This document shows, piece by piece, positions 24,032 through 33,438 of a DNA stretch of 64,000 nt. Where the stretch lies: positions 62,001-126,000 of the forward strand of contig NZ_VIRG01000056.1 of assembly GCF_008107695.1 (NCBI RefSeq). The letters run 5' to 3'. Under the pieces are notes generated by a model. That model was not told the DNA's origin and searched no databases. It worked only from the letters and a program-made list of their open reading frames with translations. Every line of letters begins with the position of its first letter. Position 1 is the first letter of the stretch. The position numbers and the translations under genes were made by a program. This stretch comes from Stappia sp. BW2. GTDB lineage: Bacteria > Pseudomonadota > Alphaproteobacteria > Rhizobiales > Stappiaceae.

Positions 24032-24678
24032 TTACAAACCTTTCGAGCATTTACCGGACGCATTGGCATTTCTGTCAACGTCATTTCAAGAAAACTGCGA
24101 ATAGTAGTACTTTATCGCATCAGCAAAAAACCCAATGAAACCTTCAGTTGTATTTTGCTGTACTGCGTACTATTGTTGCAGTCTTAGGTAAATGCTTTCA
24201 TGGCCAGATTAAAAATGCGCTAACGACGCTCCTGATAACACCGGCATCTTACCCTCACCTATCGTCGGCTGGTCCAGCCGCTGTGTCGGCGCCGGACCGG
24301 CCGGAAATGGCGCGTGCGCCTCACCATCAGCGTCACGACTGCCCAGGTGGCGGTGCTTTTGCCACGCCTCGCCGCCGCCAATGCAACGGCAGTTTCCGTG
24401 CATCTGAAGATGCGACAAATTGTATGCGGTCTGAGATAAGGTCCACCGGACCATACGACCGGCTTTTACTTCAAGCCCTTACCTTTTCTTGATTTTCAAA
24501 CGCCGATCTTATTTGCTCTTTGTCCGTTTCACTGCCGCGGTGACATCTGGTTACAATTTCGGCGCCTCACAGCCCTCAGTTGCCTTTGACGTCCCCGACA
24601 CTTCGGCTTACGCCTTTTGAAGCCGGTAGAGGAGGGTCCGGCGATCTTTAAATCCGGTCTGAAACGGGCAGCAGTACC
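24032..24678. other. 647-base intergenic stretch with decayed coding remnants
   Basis: There is no intact gene between the chemoreceptor start and the PepSY gene. The first 170 bases are AT-rich and should hold the chemoreceptor promoter. The middle (about 24250-24362) resembles pieces of two neighbouring genes (separate entry). The last 100 bases before 24679 show no recognised signal. Confidence 0.7.
24250..24362 (+). pseudogene. Remnants resembling the PepSY gene 3' end and a LysR gene
   Basis: 24254-24298 resembles the 3' end of the intact PepSY gene near 25766-25800 (shared CGTCGGCTGGTCCAGCCGCTG-type string with few changes). 24308-24360 resembles the LysR effector domain at 21244-21300, including the identical run GCCCAGGTGGCGGT and the same local frame (W-x-R-T then AQVAVL). 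No open frame links the two pieces. They look like leftovers of duplicated or paralogous genes. Chance similarity between GC-rich sequences cannot be excluded by eye. Confidence 0.5.
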
Positions 24679-25818
24679 ATGTCTTTCAAACGTATCGTTT
24701 TCTGGGCGCATCTCGTCGTCGGTGTCGCCTTCGGTCTGATTATCCTCCTGATGTCGGCAACCGGCGTGTTGCTGACTTACGAGCGCCAAATCATCTCCTT
24801 CATGGAATGCCGCGCCGTTGAACAGCCCGCCGACGGGAAGTTGATGACGGCCGACCAACTGGCAAGCGCGGCGCTGGCAAATGGCGCCCAACCCGGCAAT
24901 GCGCTGGTCTGGCCCAGGCAGGAAGGCGCGCCAGTGACGCTTTCGGTCAGCCGCCGGGAAAATTACCTTCTCAATCCCTACACCGGTGAGCGAATCGACA
25001 AGGCCGCCGAAGGCACGAAGTCCTTTTTCGGTACGGTGACCGCACTCCACCGCTGGTTTGCCCTTTCCGGTGACAACCGGACTATCGGCCGCGCCGTGAC
25101 AGGCGCCGCCAATCTCGGCTTCCTGTTCATTCTCGTTTCGGGATTTTATCTCTGGTGGCCGAGGAAATGGACCTGGCGGATTGTCAAACTGAACGTCCTT
25201 TTCCGCAGAAACCTGCCAACCTCAAAGGCACGTGATTACAACTGGCACCATGTTTTCGGCATCTGGGCGCTGATCCCGCTGTTTGCGGTCGTGGTCTCCG
25301 GCGTCGTCATTTCCTATCCCTGGGCCAGCGATATGGTGGGCGCGGTCTTCGGGCCGGTATCGTCTGTGCGAACAGGACAGGCCGCCAGCGAAAGCCCACA
25401 GGGGCAGAACCGGGCACAGGGCCAGGCTGTCAGCCTGCAGGCCATTGCAGACGAGCTGAAACAGGCCGAACCGGACTGGCAGACCCTTTCGATCAAATTG
25501 CCGAACGGACAGGCTGCGCGTGTGATGGTGACGCTGGATACCGGCAACGGCACCCAGCTTTCTCGTCAGACGACCTACACGGTCTCAAGGGTTTCGGGAG
25601 ACGTGCTGAGCGTCAGCGGAGCAGATGACCAGCCCGCAGGCCGGCGTGCTCGGGTATTTCTGAGGTTCCTGCACACCGGCGAGGTCTACGGCCTTTTCGG
25701 CCAGACACTCGCAGGGCTTGCCTCGCTGGCGTCGGTGTTTCTTTTCTACACGGGCTTCGCACTCGCCTACCGTCGGCTGATCCAGCCGCTGTTCCGGCGC
25801 CGTGCCCAGCAGGCCTGA
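24679..25818 (+). CDS. PepSY-associated membrane protein (PiuB-like)
   Basis: A 379-residue inner-membrane protein of the PepSY_TM family. Helix 1 is FWAHLVVGVAFGLIILLMSATGV. A first periplasmic PepSY-like region (about 55-120) ends in a TALHRWFAL motif. Helices 2 and 3 follow (NLGFLFILVSGFYLWWP; WHHVFGIWALIPLFAVVVSG). The second PepSY region lies near 240-320, then RVFLRFLHTGEVYGLFGQTL, and a last helix. Conserved histidines (WAH, LHRW, NWHHVFG, LHTGE) are typical and may bind haem or metal. Relatives sit beside siderophore receptors and may take part in ferric-siderophore reduction; that is not shown here. No TonB receptor is adjacent. Confidence 0.85.
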   Translation: MSFKRIVFWAHLVVGVAFGLIILLMSATGVLLTYERQIISFMECRAVEQPADGKLMTADQLASAALANGAQPGNALVWPRQEGAPVTLSVSRRENYLLNPYTGERIDKAAEGTKSFFGTVTALHRWFALSGDNRTIGRAVTGAANLGFLFILVSGFYLWWPRKWTWRIVKLNVLFRRNLPTSKARDYNWHHVFGIWALIPLFAVVVSGVVISYPWASDMVGAVFGPVSSVRTGQAASESPQGQNRAQGQAVSLQAIADELKQAEPDWQTLSIKLPNGQAARVMVTLDTGNGTQLSRQTTYTVSRVSGDVLSVSGADDQPAGRRARVFLRFLHTGEVYGLFGQTLAGLASLASVFLFYTGFALAYRRLIQPLFRRRAQQA

Positions 25819-25860
25819 GGCCCGCTCACGGTAGAGGTCGAGGCGCGGAAGCGCAGGAAA

Positions 25861-25946
25861 TCGCGTTTATCGGCACCGCTTTTTGCTACCTGAAATTACA
25901 GATTTCAACGCAAAAAGCGATGCAGGATTTACCCGGTTAAACGCGA
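25861..25946. repeat. Nested palindrome between PepSY and polA
   Basis: Three nested inverted pairs share one centre: TCGCGTTT (25861-25868) with AAACGCGA (25939-25946), CGCTTTTTGC (25877-25886) with GCAAAAAGCG (25910-25919), and TGAAAT (25891-25896) with ATTTCA (25902-25907). It fills the convergent gap between PepSY and polA. It could fold as a long hairpin in either transcript. The architecture resembles a dispersed palindromic element rather than a simple terminator. Confidence 0.7.
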
Positions 25947-25952
25947 CACGCT

Positions 25953-28931
25953 CTAGTGTGCCTCGTCCCAATTGTCGGCGGCGCGGGCGTCGACCTGAAG
26001 CGGCACGGAGAGTTTCAGCGCCGGATCGCAGGCGTTTTCCATCACGTCCCTGATCACCGGAATGGTGTTGTCCACCTGGGCATCCGGTACTTCGAAGATC
26101 AGTTCGTCATGCACCTGCAGCAGCATCTGTGCATCCAGCTTCGAATCGTCCAGCCGGTTTTCCATGCGCACCATCGCCCGGCGCAGGATATCTGCGGCTG
26201 AGCCCTGGATCGGCGCGTTGATGGCAGCGCGTTCATAGAAGGCGCGCATGTTCGGGTTCTTGGTGTTCACTTCCGGGTAATGGGCCTTGCGGCCGAAGAT
26301 CGTGGTCACGTATCCGTCCGCATGAACCTGCTTCTTGATCGCTTCCATATAGTCCTTGATACCCGGGAAACGCTCGAAATAGGTCTTGATGTAGTCACTC
26401 GCCTCACCCCGGGAAATGCCGAGCTGATTGGCAAGGCCAAACGCGGAAATGCCGTAGATGATGCCGAAGTTGATCGCCTTGGCCCGGCGGCGGACCATCG
26501 GATCCATGCCTTCGATCGGAGTGCCGAACATTTCGCTCGCCGTCATGGCGTGAATGTCCAGCCCGTCGTCGAACGCCTTCTTCAATTGCGGAATGTCGGC
26601 CATATGCGCCAGGACGCGGAGCTCGATCTGGCTGTAGTCGGCCGAGATCAGCTTGTGACCCTTTTCGGCAACGAAGGCCTTGCGGATCTTGCGACCTTCC
26701 TCGGTCCGGACCGGGATGTTCTGCAGGTTCGGCTCTGACGAGGACAGCCGCCCCGTGGTGGTGGCCGCCAGCGCGTAGGACGTATGCACGCGGCCCGTTT
26801 CCGGATTGATGTAACCGGGCAGAGCGTCGGTGTAGGTTGACTTCAGCTTGGAGAGCTGACGCCAGGAGACGATCCGCGACGGCAGTTCGTGTCCTTCCGC
26901 GGCCAGATCTTCCAGAACCTGCGCCGAGGTCGACCAGGCGCCGGTCTTTGTCTTCTTGCCGCCAGGAAGGCCCATCTTGCCGAACAGGATATCGCCGAGC
27001 TGCTTGGGCGAGCCGATATTGAAGTTTTCACCGGCAAGTTCGTAAATCTCGGATTCCTTGCCTGCCATGCCCTGCGCGAATTCACCCGACAGGCGCGACA
27101 GCATCTGCCGGTCGACGGAGATACCGCGCTTTTCCATACGCGCCAGCACCGGCACCATCGGCCGTTCCAGCGTCTCGTAGGCGGTTGCCATGTGTTCGGA
27201 CGCGAGGCGCGGCTTCAGGATGAGCCAGAGGCGCAGTGTGACATCGGCATCTTCCGCCGCATAGGCGGTCGCCTTGTCGATGGCCACCTTGTCGAAGGTG
27301 ATCATCGACTTGCCGGACCCGCAAACTTCCTTGAACGGGATCGGCTTGTGGTCGAGCCAGCGCTCTGACAATTCGTCCATGCCGTTGCCGCCCTTGCCGG
27401 CATCGACCGTGTAGGACAGCAGCATCGTGTCATCGAAAGGTGTGATGTCAACGCCGTAGCGGGTCATCACCAGCCAGTCGTACTTGAGGTTCTGCGCGAT
27501 CTTCAGGACCGAGCGGTCCTCCAGCATCGGCTTCAGAACGTCCAATGCGTCCTTCAGAGGAATCTGACCTTCAACAAGGCCGCCGCCGCCCAGCAGGTCG
27601 CCCTCGCCGTCCACATGGCCAAGCGGCACATAACACGCCTTGCCGGGCTCGGTGGACAGCGACACGCCGACAAGTTCCGCCTGCATGGCATCCAGTGAGG
27701 TGGTTTCCGTATCGAAGGCGACATAGCCCTTTTCAAAGGCCGCGTCGCACCACTCCTTCAGCCGGTCGACGCTAGTGACGGTTTCATAGGCGCTGCTGTC
27801 GACCGGGATCGCCCGGATCGACTGGGCGCGCGCATCGGCGACCGTCTGCGGCACCAGCAGGCCGGCATTGTCAGGATCCGCGTCGCCCGGGCTTTTTGCA
27901 GCTTCCGAACCGGCGCTGTCGCTGCCACCCGGCCGCTCCATCATGCGGCCCTTGTGGTCCGGAACATCCCAGCCCGGAACCTTCAGGTCCGCCGCCTCGA
28001 CCGTCTCCTGATCGGCGCCGGTCACGTCGGCAACGCGCCGGGTGAGGGTGGTGAACCCCATGGCCTTCAGGAAGCCGAGGGCTTTGGATCCGTCGATTTC
28101 GGTAACGGACAATTCGCCAACGGGCACTTCAACCGGAACATCCTGCTTGAGGGTCACAAGCTGCTTGGAGACACGGGCCTGATCGGCAAATTCGATCAGG
28201 TTTTCCCGGCGCTTGTTCTGCTTGATCGTGTCGGCCTTGGCGAGCAGCGATTCCAGATCGCCGAATTCGTTGATCAGCAGAGCCGCGGTCTTCAGGCCGA
28301 TGCCCGGAACGCCCGGCACGTTGTCGACGCTGTCGCCTGCCAGCGACTGCACCTCGATCACCTTGTCGGGTCCGACGCCGAATTTCTCGAACACCTCGGC
28401 TTCGCCGAAGGTCTTGTTCTTCATGGTATCGATCATGCCGACCTTCGGACCGATCAGCTGCATCAGGTCCTTGTCGCCCGAAACGATGGTGACGCGCGCG
28501 CCCTGTTCGGCGGCTTCCCGCGCATAGGTCGCGATCAGGTCGTCGGCCTCGAAGCCTTCCTGCTCGATGCAGTGCACCGAAAAGGCGCGTGTCGCTTCGC
28601 GGATCAAGCCGAATTGCGGCACCAGATCTTCCGGCGGCTCGGGCCGTTGGGCCTTGTACTCCGGGTAGATCTCGTTCCGGAACGTCTTTGCGGAATGGTC
28701 GAAGATCACCGCGAAATGGGTGGGCTCATCGCCTTCTTCCGGTGTCAGCCCTTCCTGCAACAGCTTCCACAGCATGTTGCAGAAGCCAGAAACCGCCCCG
28801 ACCGGCAGCCCGTCCGGCTTGCGCGTCAGCGGTGGTAGCGCGTGATAGGCGCGAAAAATGAACGTGGACCCGTCGACCAGGATGAGATGGTCATCGGCGG
28901 TGAGGGCGGAGGGGGTGCTTTGCGTCGACAT
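25953..28931 (-). CDS. polA: DNA polymerase I
   Basis: A 992-residue three-domain Pol I. The 5'-3' exonuclease domain (about 1-300) has DGSTFIFRAYHA, FEADDLIATYA and SGDKDLMQL. The 3'-5' proofreading domain (about 370-570) keeps the catalytic acids (YVAFDTETTSLDAM). The polymerase domain (about 590-990) has motif A ISADYSQIELRVLAH, motif B (RRRAKAINFGIIYGISAFG) and motif C QVHDELIFEV. It fills gaps after Okazaki primer removal and in excision repair. MSTQSTPS at 28931 was preferred; an alternative ATG at 28943 adds four residues. It is longer than E. coli Pol I because of an acidic insertion near 325-370. Confidence 0.96.
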   Translation of the reverse strand: MSTQSTPSALTADDHLILVDGSTFIFRAYHALPPLTRKPDGLPVGAVSGFCNMLWKLLQEGLTPEEGDEPTHFAVIFDHSAKTFRNEIYPEYKAQRPEPPEDLVPQFGLIREATRAFSVHCIEQEGFEADDLIATYAREAAEQGARVTIVSGDKDLMQLIGPKVGMIDTMKNKTFGEAEVFEKFGVGPDKVIEVQSLAGDSVDNVPGVPGIGLKTAALLINEFGDLESLLAKADTIKQNKRRENLIEFADQARVSKQLVTLKQDVPVEVPVGELSVTEIDGSKALGFLKAMGFTTLTRRVADVTGADQETVEAADLKVPGWDVPDHKGRMMERPGGSDSAGSEAAKSPGDADPDNAGLLVPQTVADARAQSIRAIPVDSSAYETVTSVDRLKEWCDAAFEKGYVAFDTETTSLDAMQAELVGVSLSTEPGKACYVPLGHVDGEGDLLGGGGLVEGQIPLKDALDVLKPMLEDRSVLKIAQNLKYDWLVMTRYGVDITPFDDTMLLSYTVDAGKGGNGMDELSERWLDHKPIPFKEVCGSGKSMITFDKVAIDKATAYAAEDADVTLRLWLILKPRLASEHMATAYETLERPMVPVLARMEKRGISVDRQMLSRLSGEFAQGMAGKESEIYELAGENFNIGSPKQLGDILFGKMGLPGGKKTKTGAWSTSAQVLEDLAAEGHELPSRIVSWRQLSKLKSTYTDALPGYINPETGRVHTSYALAATTTGRLSSSEPNLQNIPVRTEEGRKIRKAFVAEKGHKLISADYSQIELRVLAHMADIPQLKKAFDDGLDIHAMTASEMFGTPIEGMDPMVRRRAKAINFGIIYGISAFGLANQLGISRGEASDYIKTYFERFPGIKDYMEAIKKQVHADGYVTTIFGRKAHYPEVNTKNPNMRAFYERAAINAPIQGSAADILRRAMVRMENRLDDSKLDAQMLLQVHDELIFEVPDAQVDNTIPVIRDVMENACDPALKLSVPLQVDARAADNWDEAH

Positions 28932-28998
28932 GGCGCGGATCATGCCCGCAGGCCGTTCTGGAGAAAAGTCCTAAAGTTAAAATTTCCAAGCTCACCGA

Positions 28999-30030
28999 TC
29001 ACTCAGCTGCCTGTGCCTGACGTTTCCGGCTGAAAGTTCCACTGAGATAGGCCCAGGCAGGCCTGCGGAACAGGAACCAGCCGGTGTTCGTGCGGCGGAT
29101 CAGCCAGAACAGGATCATCGGGCTGACCGAGGCCACCATCGTCACGAGCAAAGATGTGGTGCCGATGTCGAAAATGCCCAGCTTCAGCAGAATCACCCGC
29201 ATCATGGCCATCGGGAAGAAGAAGGCGAGATAGATAACGATCGAGTTTTCGCCGAAATGCTGCAGAAACCCGAGTTGGCCCCATTTCACGATCAATGCGC
29301 TGGTGAGAATAATGGCGCCCGCGCCTGCGACACCCAGGACGAGGGCAATGCCGGGCAGATGCGACCAGCCGAAATAGACCAGACTGCCGTTCACAAGGCC
29401 CCAGACCAGCAGGTACCCAAGACTGACGCCGATCTTCTCCCTTGCCCAGCCTGCCAGGCTGAAGATCTGCGGCGCGAAGACAAAGCCTGCGTAAAAGAAG
29501 ACGAAGCGGGACGCGAATTCATCCACCAGCAGCCAGCCGGTGTGGATGGGCGCGATCTGCAGAAGCGCGCCGACAGCCAGAACCAGTTGCCAGGGCACGC
29601 CCTTGTCATGAGCGGCTTTCGACACGACGAAGAAGATCGGCAGCATATAGATGAACCACAGGGTGCCGAAAGGTTCGATGAAGCTCAGGAGATAAAGTTC
29701 AACCGTGGCGCGGACGCTGGTTTCCTCGATGAAGACGGGCGCCTTGACCAGCAGCTGGATGGTCATCCACAACACATAGAAATAGGCAAAGTGAACGACC
29801 TTGCGGTCGAGATAGAGCTTCCAGTCCCGCGTGATGACATTCGATAGGAACAGACCGGAAATCAGAAAGAAATCCGGCATGCGGAAGGGGGCGGCAAAGG
29901 CGACGATCACGTGCATCCAGCCTGTCTGACCGGCGGCGGCTTCCACGCCGAGCACCGAATGCATCATCACGACGAAGATGATGCAGATGCCCTTGGCGGT
30001 ATCCACCCAATCTACGCGCCTGTCGCTCAT
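28999..30030 (-). CDS. Acyltransferase 3 family membrane protein
   Basis: A 343-residue membrane protein with about ten helices. It opens with RRVDWVDTAKGICIIFVVMMH. The D-x-x-K-G start and the HS after helix 1 fit the acyltransferase 3 (OafA/NodX/WecH) family. A later helix carries FRMPDFFLISGLFL, the family F-x-x-SGF-type motif. Members transfer acetyl or other acyl groups from the cytoplasm to surface glycans or membrane lipids. The target here is unknown and no polysaccharide cluster is adjacent. It is near polA but separately started. Confidence 0.87.
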   Translation of the reverse strand: MSDRRVDWVDTAKGICIIFVVMMHSVLGVEAAAGQTGWMHVIVAFAAPFRMPDFFLISGLFLSNVITRDWKLYLDRKVVHFAYFYVLWMTIQLLVKAPVFIEETSVRATVELYLLSFIEPFGTLWFIYMLPIFFVVSKAAHDKGVPWQLVLAVGALLQIAPIHTGWLLVDEFASRFVFFYAGFVFAPQIFSLAGWAREKIGVSLGYLLVWGLVNGSLVYFGWSHLPGIALVLGVAGAGAIILTSALIVKWGQLGFLQHFGENSIVIYLAFFFPMAMMRVILLKLGIFDIGTTSLLVTMVASVSPMILFWLIRRTNTGWFLFRRPAWAYLSGTFSRKRQAQAAE

Positions 30031-30150
30031 TCTGCCGCTGTCTACTCCGCTTCGGTCGGGTTTCGGGATCGAGTGGAGCCAGACTTAACCGCAACTTGTA
30101 AATATTACGCACACACCAGCGGTCACGTTTTAGTGAGCGCTTTTTGGAAA

Positions 30151-30708
30151 TCAGGGCTTCGCGCTGTCCGAACCGTCTTGCCAGGGGCTGAGCTTCGGCT
30201 GTCCGGAGCTACCTTGGGAGCCGCTGTTTTTTTCGCTCCAGTCGGCTTCGTCGAGATCGACGACGCCGTCATCAGGACGGCGCATGCCAGTGCCGCCATC
30301 GACGATGACCACGTTCGAGCGGGCGATAATGAACCGCGCCAGTGCTTCGCGCACCGGCGGAATGAACAGCAGCAGACCGATGGCGTCCGTCACAAAGCCC
30401 GGTATCAGCAGAAGAATGCTGGCCAGAACAATCATCGCACCCTGCATCACCTCGTTTCCGGGTGTGCGGCCTGCGTCCAGCTCCGTCTGCATGCGCATCA
30501 GCAGCGACAGACCCTGCTGGCGCAGCATCAGTGTGCCGGCCAGGGCGGTGACCACCGTCAGCAGGATTGTCGGAAATACGCCGATCATTCCCCCCACCCA
30601 GATGAACATCGCAATTTCGATCAGGGGCAAAAGAAGGATTGCGGCAATAATATAAAGTCCCACGGGAGCTCCATCGTCTGATAAGCTATTCTGACCTAAG
30701 GTAGACAT
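30151..30708 (-). CDS. fxsA: FxsA family membrane protein
   Basis: A 185-residue inner-membrane protein. The FxsA domain spans about 15-140: LYIIAAILLLPLIEIAMFIWV, then GMIGVFPTILLTVVTALAGTLMLRQQGL, GNEVMQGAMIVLASILLLIPGFVTD and LLLFIPPVREAL. E. coli FxsA counters phage T7 exclusion by the F plasmid; the normal role is unknown. The C-terminus is charged and cytoplasmic. It is divergent from the Tim44-like gene, the usual arrangement in Hyphomicrobiales. Confidence 0.9.
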   Translation of the reverse strand: MSTLGQNSLSDDGAPVGLYIIAAILLLPLIEIAMFIWVGGMIGVFPTILLTVVTALAGTLMLRQQGLSLLMRMQTELDAGRTPGNEVMQGAMIVLASILLLIPGFVTDAIGLLLFIPPVREALARFIIARSNVVIVDGGTGMRRPDDGVVDLDEADWSEKNSGSQGSSGQPKLSPWQDGSDSAKP

Positions 30709-30900
30709 TCACTCGCGAAAATGCGAGCAGGCAGTCACGAAATGCTTATGAATGCAAAGATTCAGTCTTGCTCTTGGGTCTGGATGCTGGTTCAAGAACC
30801 CCTAAATAGGAAGCAGACAGACCTTGCGTACGAGGCTGCATTCATCTGGCAGTTAGAGCGGGCGGCTCTAGGGCCTCAAAAAGGGTAACCGGAAGTTACG

Positions 30901-31629
30901 ATGAACGAGATTTTTGACCCGTTGAACCTCCTCCTCATGGGACTTGCGGTTTTCATTCTGTTCAGACTGCGATCCGTGCTGGGCAAACGTACCGGCAACG
31001 AACGCCCGCCCTTTGACCCCTATTCCAAAACCGACAAGCCGCGTGAACAGAAAAACGGCAACGATCAGGACAATGTCATCCCGCTGCCGAACCAGCCTCC
31101 GCAGGAGGCCGAGACTGTGGAAGACACCGGCCGTGGCGGCGATATCGTGATCGACAAGGTTGCTCCGGCTGGCTCCGCCTTGAACGGTGCCCTGAAGCAA
31201 ATCCTGTCCGTCGACCGCAGCTTCGAACCGGAACCTTTCCTGGAAGGTGCGCGCGCCGCCTACGAAATGATCGTCATGGCCTTTGCGGATGGCGACAAGA
31301 AGGCCCTGAAAAACCTTCTGTCCAGTGACGTCTATGAAGGCTTTGTTGCCGCCATTGACGAACGCGAGAAACGCGGTGAAACCATCGAATCGACGTTTGT
31401 CGGTATCGACAAGGCCGAAATCGTTGAAGCCGCGCTGAAGAACTCGACCGCCCAGGTGACCGTGAAAATCCACAGCCAGCTTATTTCCGCCACGCGGGAC
31501 AAGAACGGCGAAGTGGTTGACGGCGACCCGGCCAAGGTGAGCGAAGTGATCGACATCTGGACCTTTGCCCGGGACACCATGTCCCGCGATCCGAACTGGA
31601 AGCTGGTCGCGACCGAATCCGCAGAGTAA
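30901..31629 (+). CDS. Tim44/TimA family protein
   Basis: A 242-residue membrane-anchored Tim44-like protein. One N-terminal helix (FDPLNLLLMGLAVFILFRL) is followed by a charged linker (about 30-85). The Tim44-like domain (about 95-240) includes FEPEPFLEGARAAYEMIVMA and AFADGDKKALKNLLSSDVYE and ends VIDIWTFARDTMSRDPNWKL. Mitochondrial Tim44 tethers mtHsp70 to the import channel; in alphaproteobacteria TimA is an inner-membrane protein whose role is not settled. It is followed 5 bases later by mltA, and then smr and an XRE gene, as one probable operon. Confidence 0.9.
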   Translation: MNEIFDPLNLLLMGLAVFILFRLRSVLGKRTGNERPPFDPYSKTDKPREQKNGNDQDNVIPLPNQPPQEAETVEDTGRGGDIVIDKVAPAGSALNGALKQILSVDRSFEPEPFLEGARAAYEMIVMAFADGDKKALKNLLSSDVYEGFVAAIDEREKRGETIESTFVGIDKAEIVEAALKNSTAQVTVKIHSQLISATRDKNGEVVDGDPAKVSEVIDIWTFARDTMSRDPNWKLVATESAE

Positions 31630-31634
31630 TCACG

Positions 31635-32861
31635 ATGCAGGGCAAGCGGAACACGCGGCCCTGGCCGGGCATCCGGCTTGTCTCACTGCTAAAGGGCGCG
31701 GTTCTGGCCGCGCCGCTTTTCTTTTCAGGAGCAGCCTCCGCCATGGTACCAGGCCAACAGATCCCGGACCGGTTCGAGGAAATCTCCTTCTCCAGTCTGC
31801 CGGGCTGGCAGAGCGACGATCATGCCGCGGCCCTAACCGGCTTTCTGCGGCTGTGCCGCAAACCGGAAATCCTGAACCAGGACAAGATGTTTCCGCCCAT
31901 TTCCGCGTCGGACCTGAAAGACCTGTGTCGCGACGCCGAAAAGGCAGCCGAAGCTGGCGGAGATGCGCCGCGGACCTTTTTTGAAAGCCGGTTCACCCCA
32001 TTGCGAATCGTCCAGAGCGGTTTCGTCACCGGTTATTTCGAACCGGAGCTGGCCGCGTCCCGCGTCAGGACTGACACATTCCGGTACCCCTTGTTGAAGA
32101 AGCCGGAAGGTCTGGAGGCCGTTACCCCGGAAAATCGGCCGCAAGACTGGCCGGCCACACTCAGCCACGGGCGGCGGGTCAACGGACGGCTGACCGAAAT
32201 GCCGGATCGGGGCGCCATCATGGACGGCAAGCTTGACCCGGAGAACCTCGAACTCGTCTGGCTGGCCGATCCGATCGACGCCTATTTCGTGCATGTTCAG
32301 GGCTCGGCCCGGCTGCGCCTTGCGGATGGAGGCGCGTTGCGGGTGGGATATGCGGGCAAGACCGGCCACCCGTACACCGGCATTGCCCGGCTGCTGGTGA
32401 AACGCGGCGAAGGCACACCGGAAGATTTCACGGCCGCAGGACTGCGTGCCTGGCTGGAAGCCCGTCCGGACGAGCGGGATCAGCTGTTCCGGCAAAACCG
32501 GTCTTTCATCTTCTTCCGGGAGGTTGACGAAATCAGGCTGACCGACGGGCCGGTGGGGGCGGCGGGTCTTCCGCTCGTCGCAGGCCGCAGCCTTGCGGTC
32601 GATCCGCATTTCATTCCCTACGGCACGATGGTGTTCATAGCTTCCACGCTGGAGGATCATGACAGCGGCAACACCCCTTTCCGAAGGCTGATGGTGGCCG
32701 ACGATACAGGCTCGGCGATCAAGGGTCCTGCGCGAGGGGACATTTTCGTCGGCTCCGGACAAAGGGCTGGCACCATCGCCGGCGATATTCGCCACAAGGC
32801 AGATTTCACGATCCTGGTGCCGACCATTCGTCTTGACCCTGCCGGCGTGACGGCGGACTGA
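31635..32861 (+). CDS. mltA: Membrane-bound lytic murein transglycosylase A (MltA) homologue
   Basis: A 408-residue lytic transglycosylase that cleaves peptidoglycan to 1,6-anhydro-muropeptides. An N-terminal signal-like segment is VSLLKGAVLAAPLFFSGAASA, without a lipobox cysteine, so it may be soluble or signal-anchored rather than a lipoprotein. The MltA domain has VTGYFEPELAAS and VHVQGSARLRLADG. The 3D domain has YGTMVFIAST and the catalytic Asp in MVADDTGSAIKGPARGDIF. It starts 5 bases after the Tim44-like gene and stops 3 bases before smr, indicating one operon. Confidence 0.93.
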   Translation: MQGKRNTRPWPGIRLVSLLKGAVLAAPLFFSGAASAMVPGQQIPDRFEEISFSSLPGWQSDDHAAALTGFLRLCRKPEILNQDKMFPPISASDLKDLCRDAEKAAEAGGDAPRTFFESRFTPLRIVQSGFVTGYFEPELAASRVRTDTFRYPLLKKPEGLEAVTPENRPQDWPATLSHGRRVNGRLTEMPDRGAIMDGKLDPENLELVWLADPIDAYFVHVQGSARLRLADGGALRVGYAGKTGHPYTGIARLLVKRGEGTPEDFTAAGLRAWLEARPDERDQLFRQNRSFIFFREVDEIRLTDGPVGAAGLPLVAGRSLAVDPHFIPYGTMVFIASTLEDHDSGNTPFRRLMVADDTGSAIKGPARGDIFVGSGQRAGTIAGDIRHKADFTILVPTIRLDPAGVTAD

Positions 32862-32864
32862 CCC

Positions 32865-33434
32865 ATGGCGAGACGAGGCAAAAAAGGGACGCTGTCGCCG
32901 GAAGACAGGGAATTGTGGGGCAAGGTTGCCAAAACCCTGACCCCGCTGCATCCCGACAGGGCAATGGAACTCAAGGCCGACCTTGAAAAAATCGTCGCAG
33001 CCGAACCGGCCGAGCCCGCGAAACGTCCGAAAACGGCCACCGCGATCAAGTCCCCAGCCAACGCCAAGGCACCGCCCGCACCGCTGCCCCTGCATCAGCT
33101 GGAACATCGGTACCGCCGCAAACTGGTGCGCGGCGTCAGGGCCATCGATGCGCGGATCGATCTGCATGGTCTGACCCAGCACCAGGCCCATGACCGGCTG
33201 CGGGGCTTTCTTCATCAGGCGCAGGCGAGAAGCCACAAGATTGTGCTGGTGATCACGGGCAAGGGCAGTGGAGATGCACGCGCCTATATGGACGAGCGCG
33301 GCGTTTTGCGCAGAATGGTGCCCCAGTGGCTGTCGATGCCCGACATGCGCTCCGTGGTACTCGGCTACGAGGAAGCCCACGCGAACCATGGCGGCGCCGG
33401 CGCCCTTTACGTTCGCATTCGAAAAAGAAGGTAG
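32865..33434 (+). CDS. Smr/MutS2-type domain protein
   Basis: A 189-residue protein with a basic, low-complexity N-terminus (about 1-80, Lys/Ala/Pro-rich) and a C-terminal Smr domain (about 90-187). The motif IDLHGLTQHQAHDRL gives the D-x-H signature and VLVITGKGSG the glycine signature. Smr domains are nucleases acting on branched or nicked DNA, or on RNA at stalled ribosomes. The bacterial stand-alone proteins of this type (YdaL/SmrA/SmrB-like) are little studied. It lies between mltA and the XRE gene with almost no gap. Confidence 0.9.
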   Translation: MARRGKKGTLSPEDRELWGKVAKTLTPLHPDRAMELKADLEKIVAAEPAEPAKRPKTATAIKSPANAKAPPAPLPLHQLEHRYRRKLVRGVRAIDARIDLHGLTQHQAHDRLRGFLHQAQARSHKIVLVITGKGSGDARAYMDERGVLRRMVPQWLSMPDMRSVVLGYEEAHANHGGAGALYVRIRKRR

Positions 33435-33438
33435 GGCC

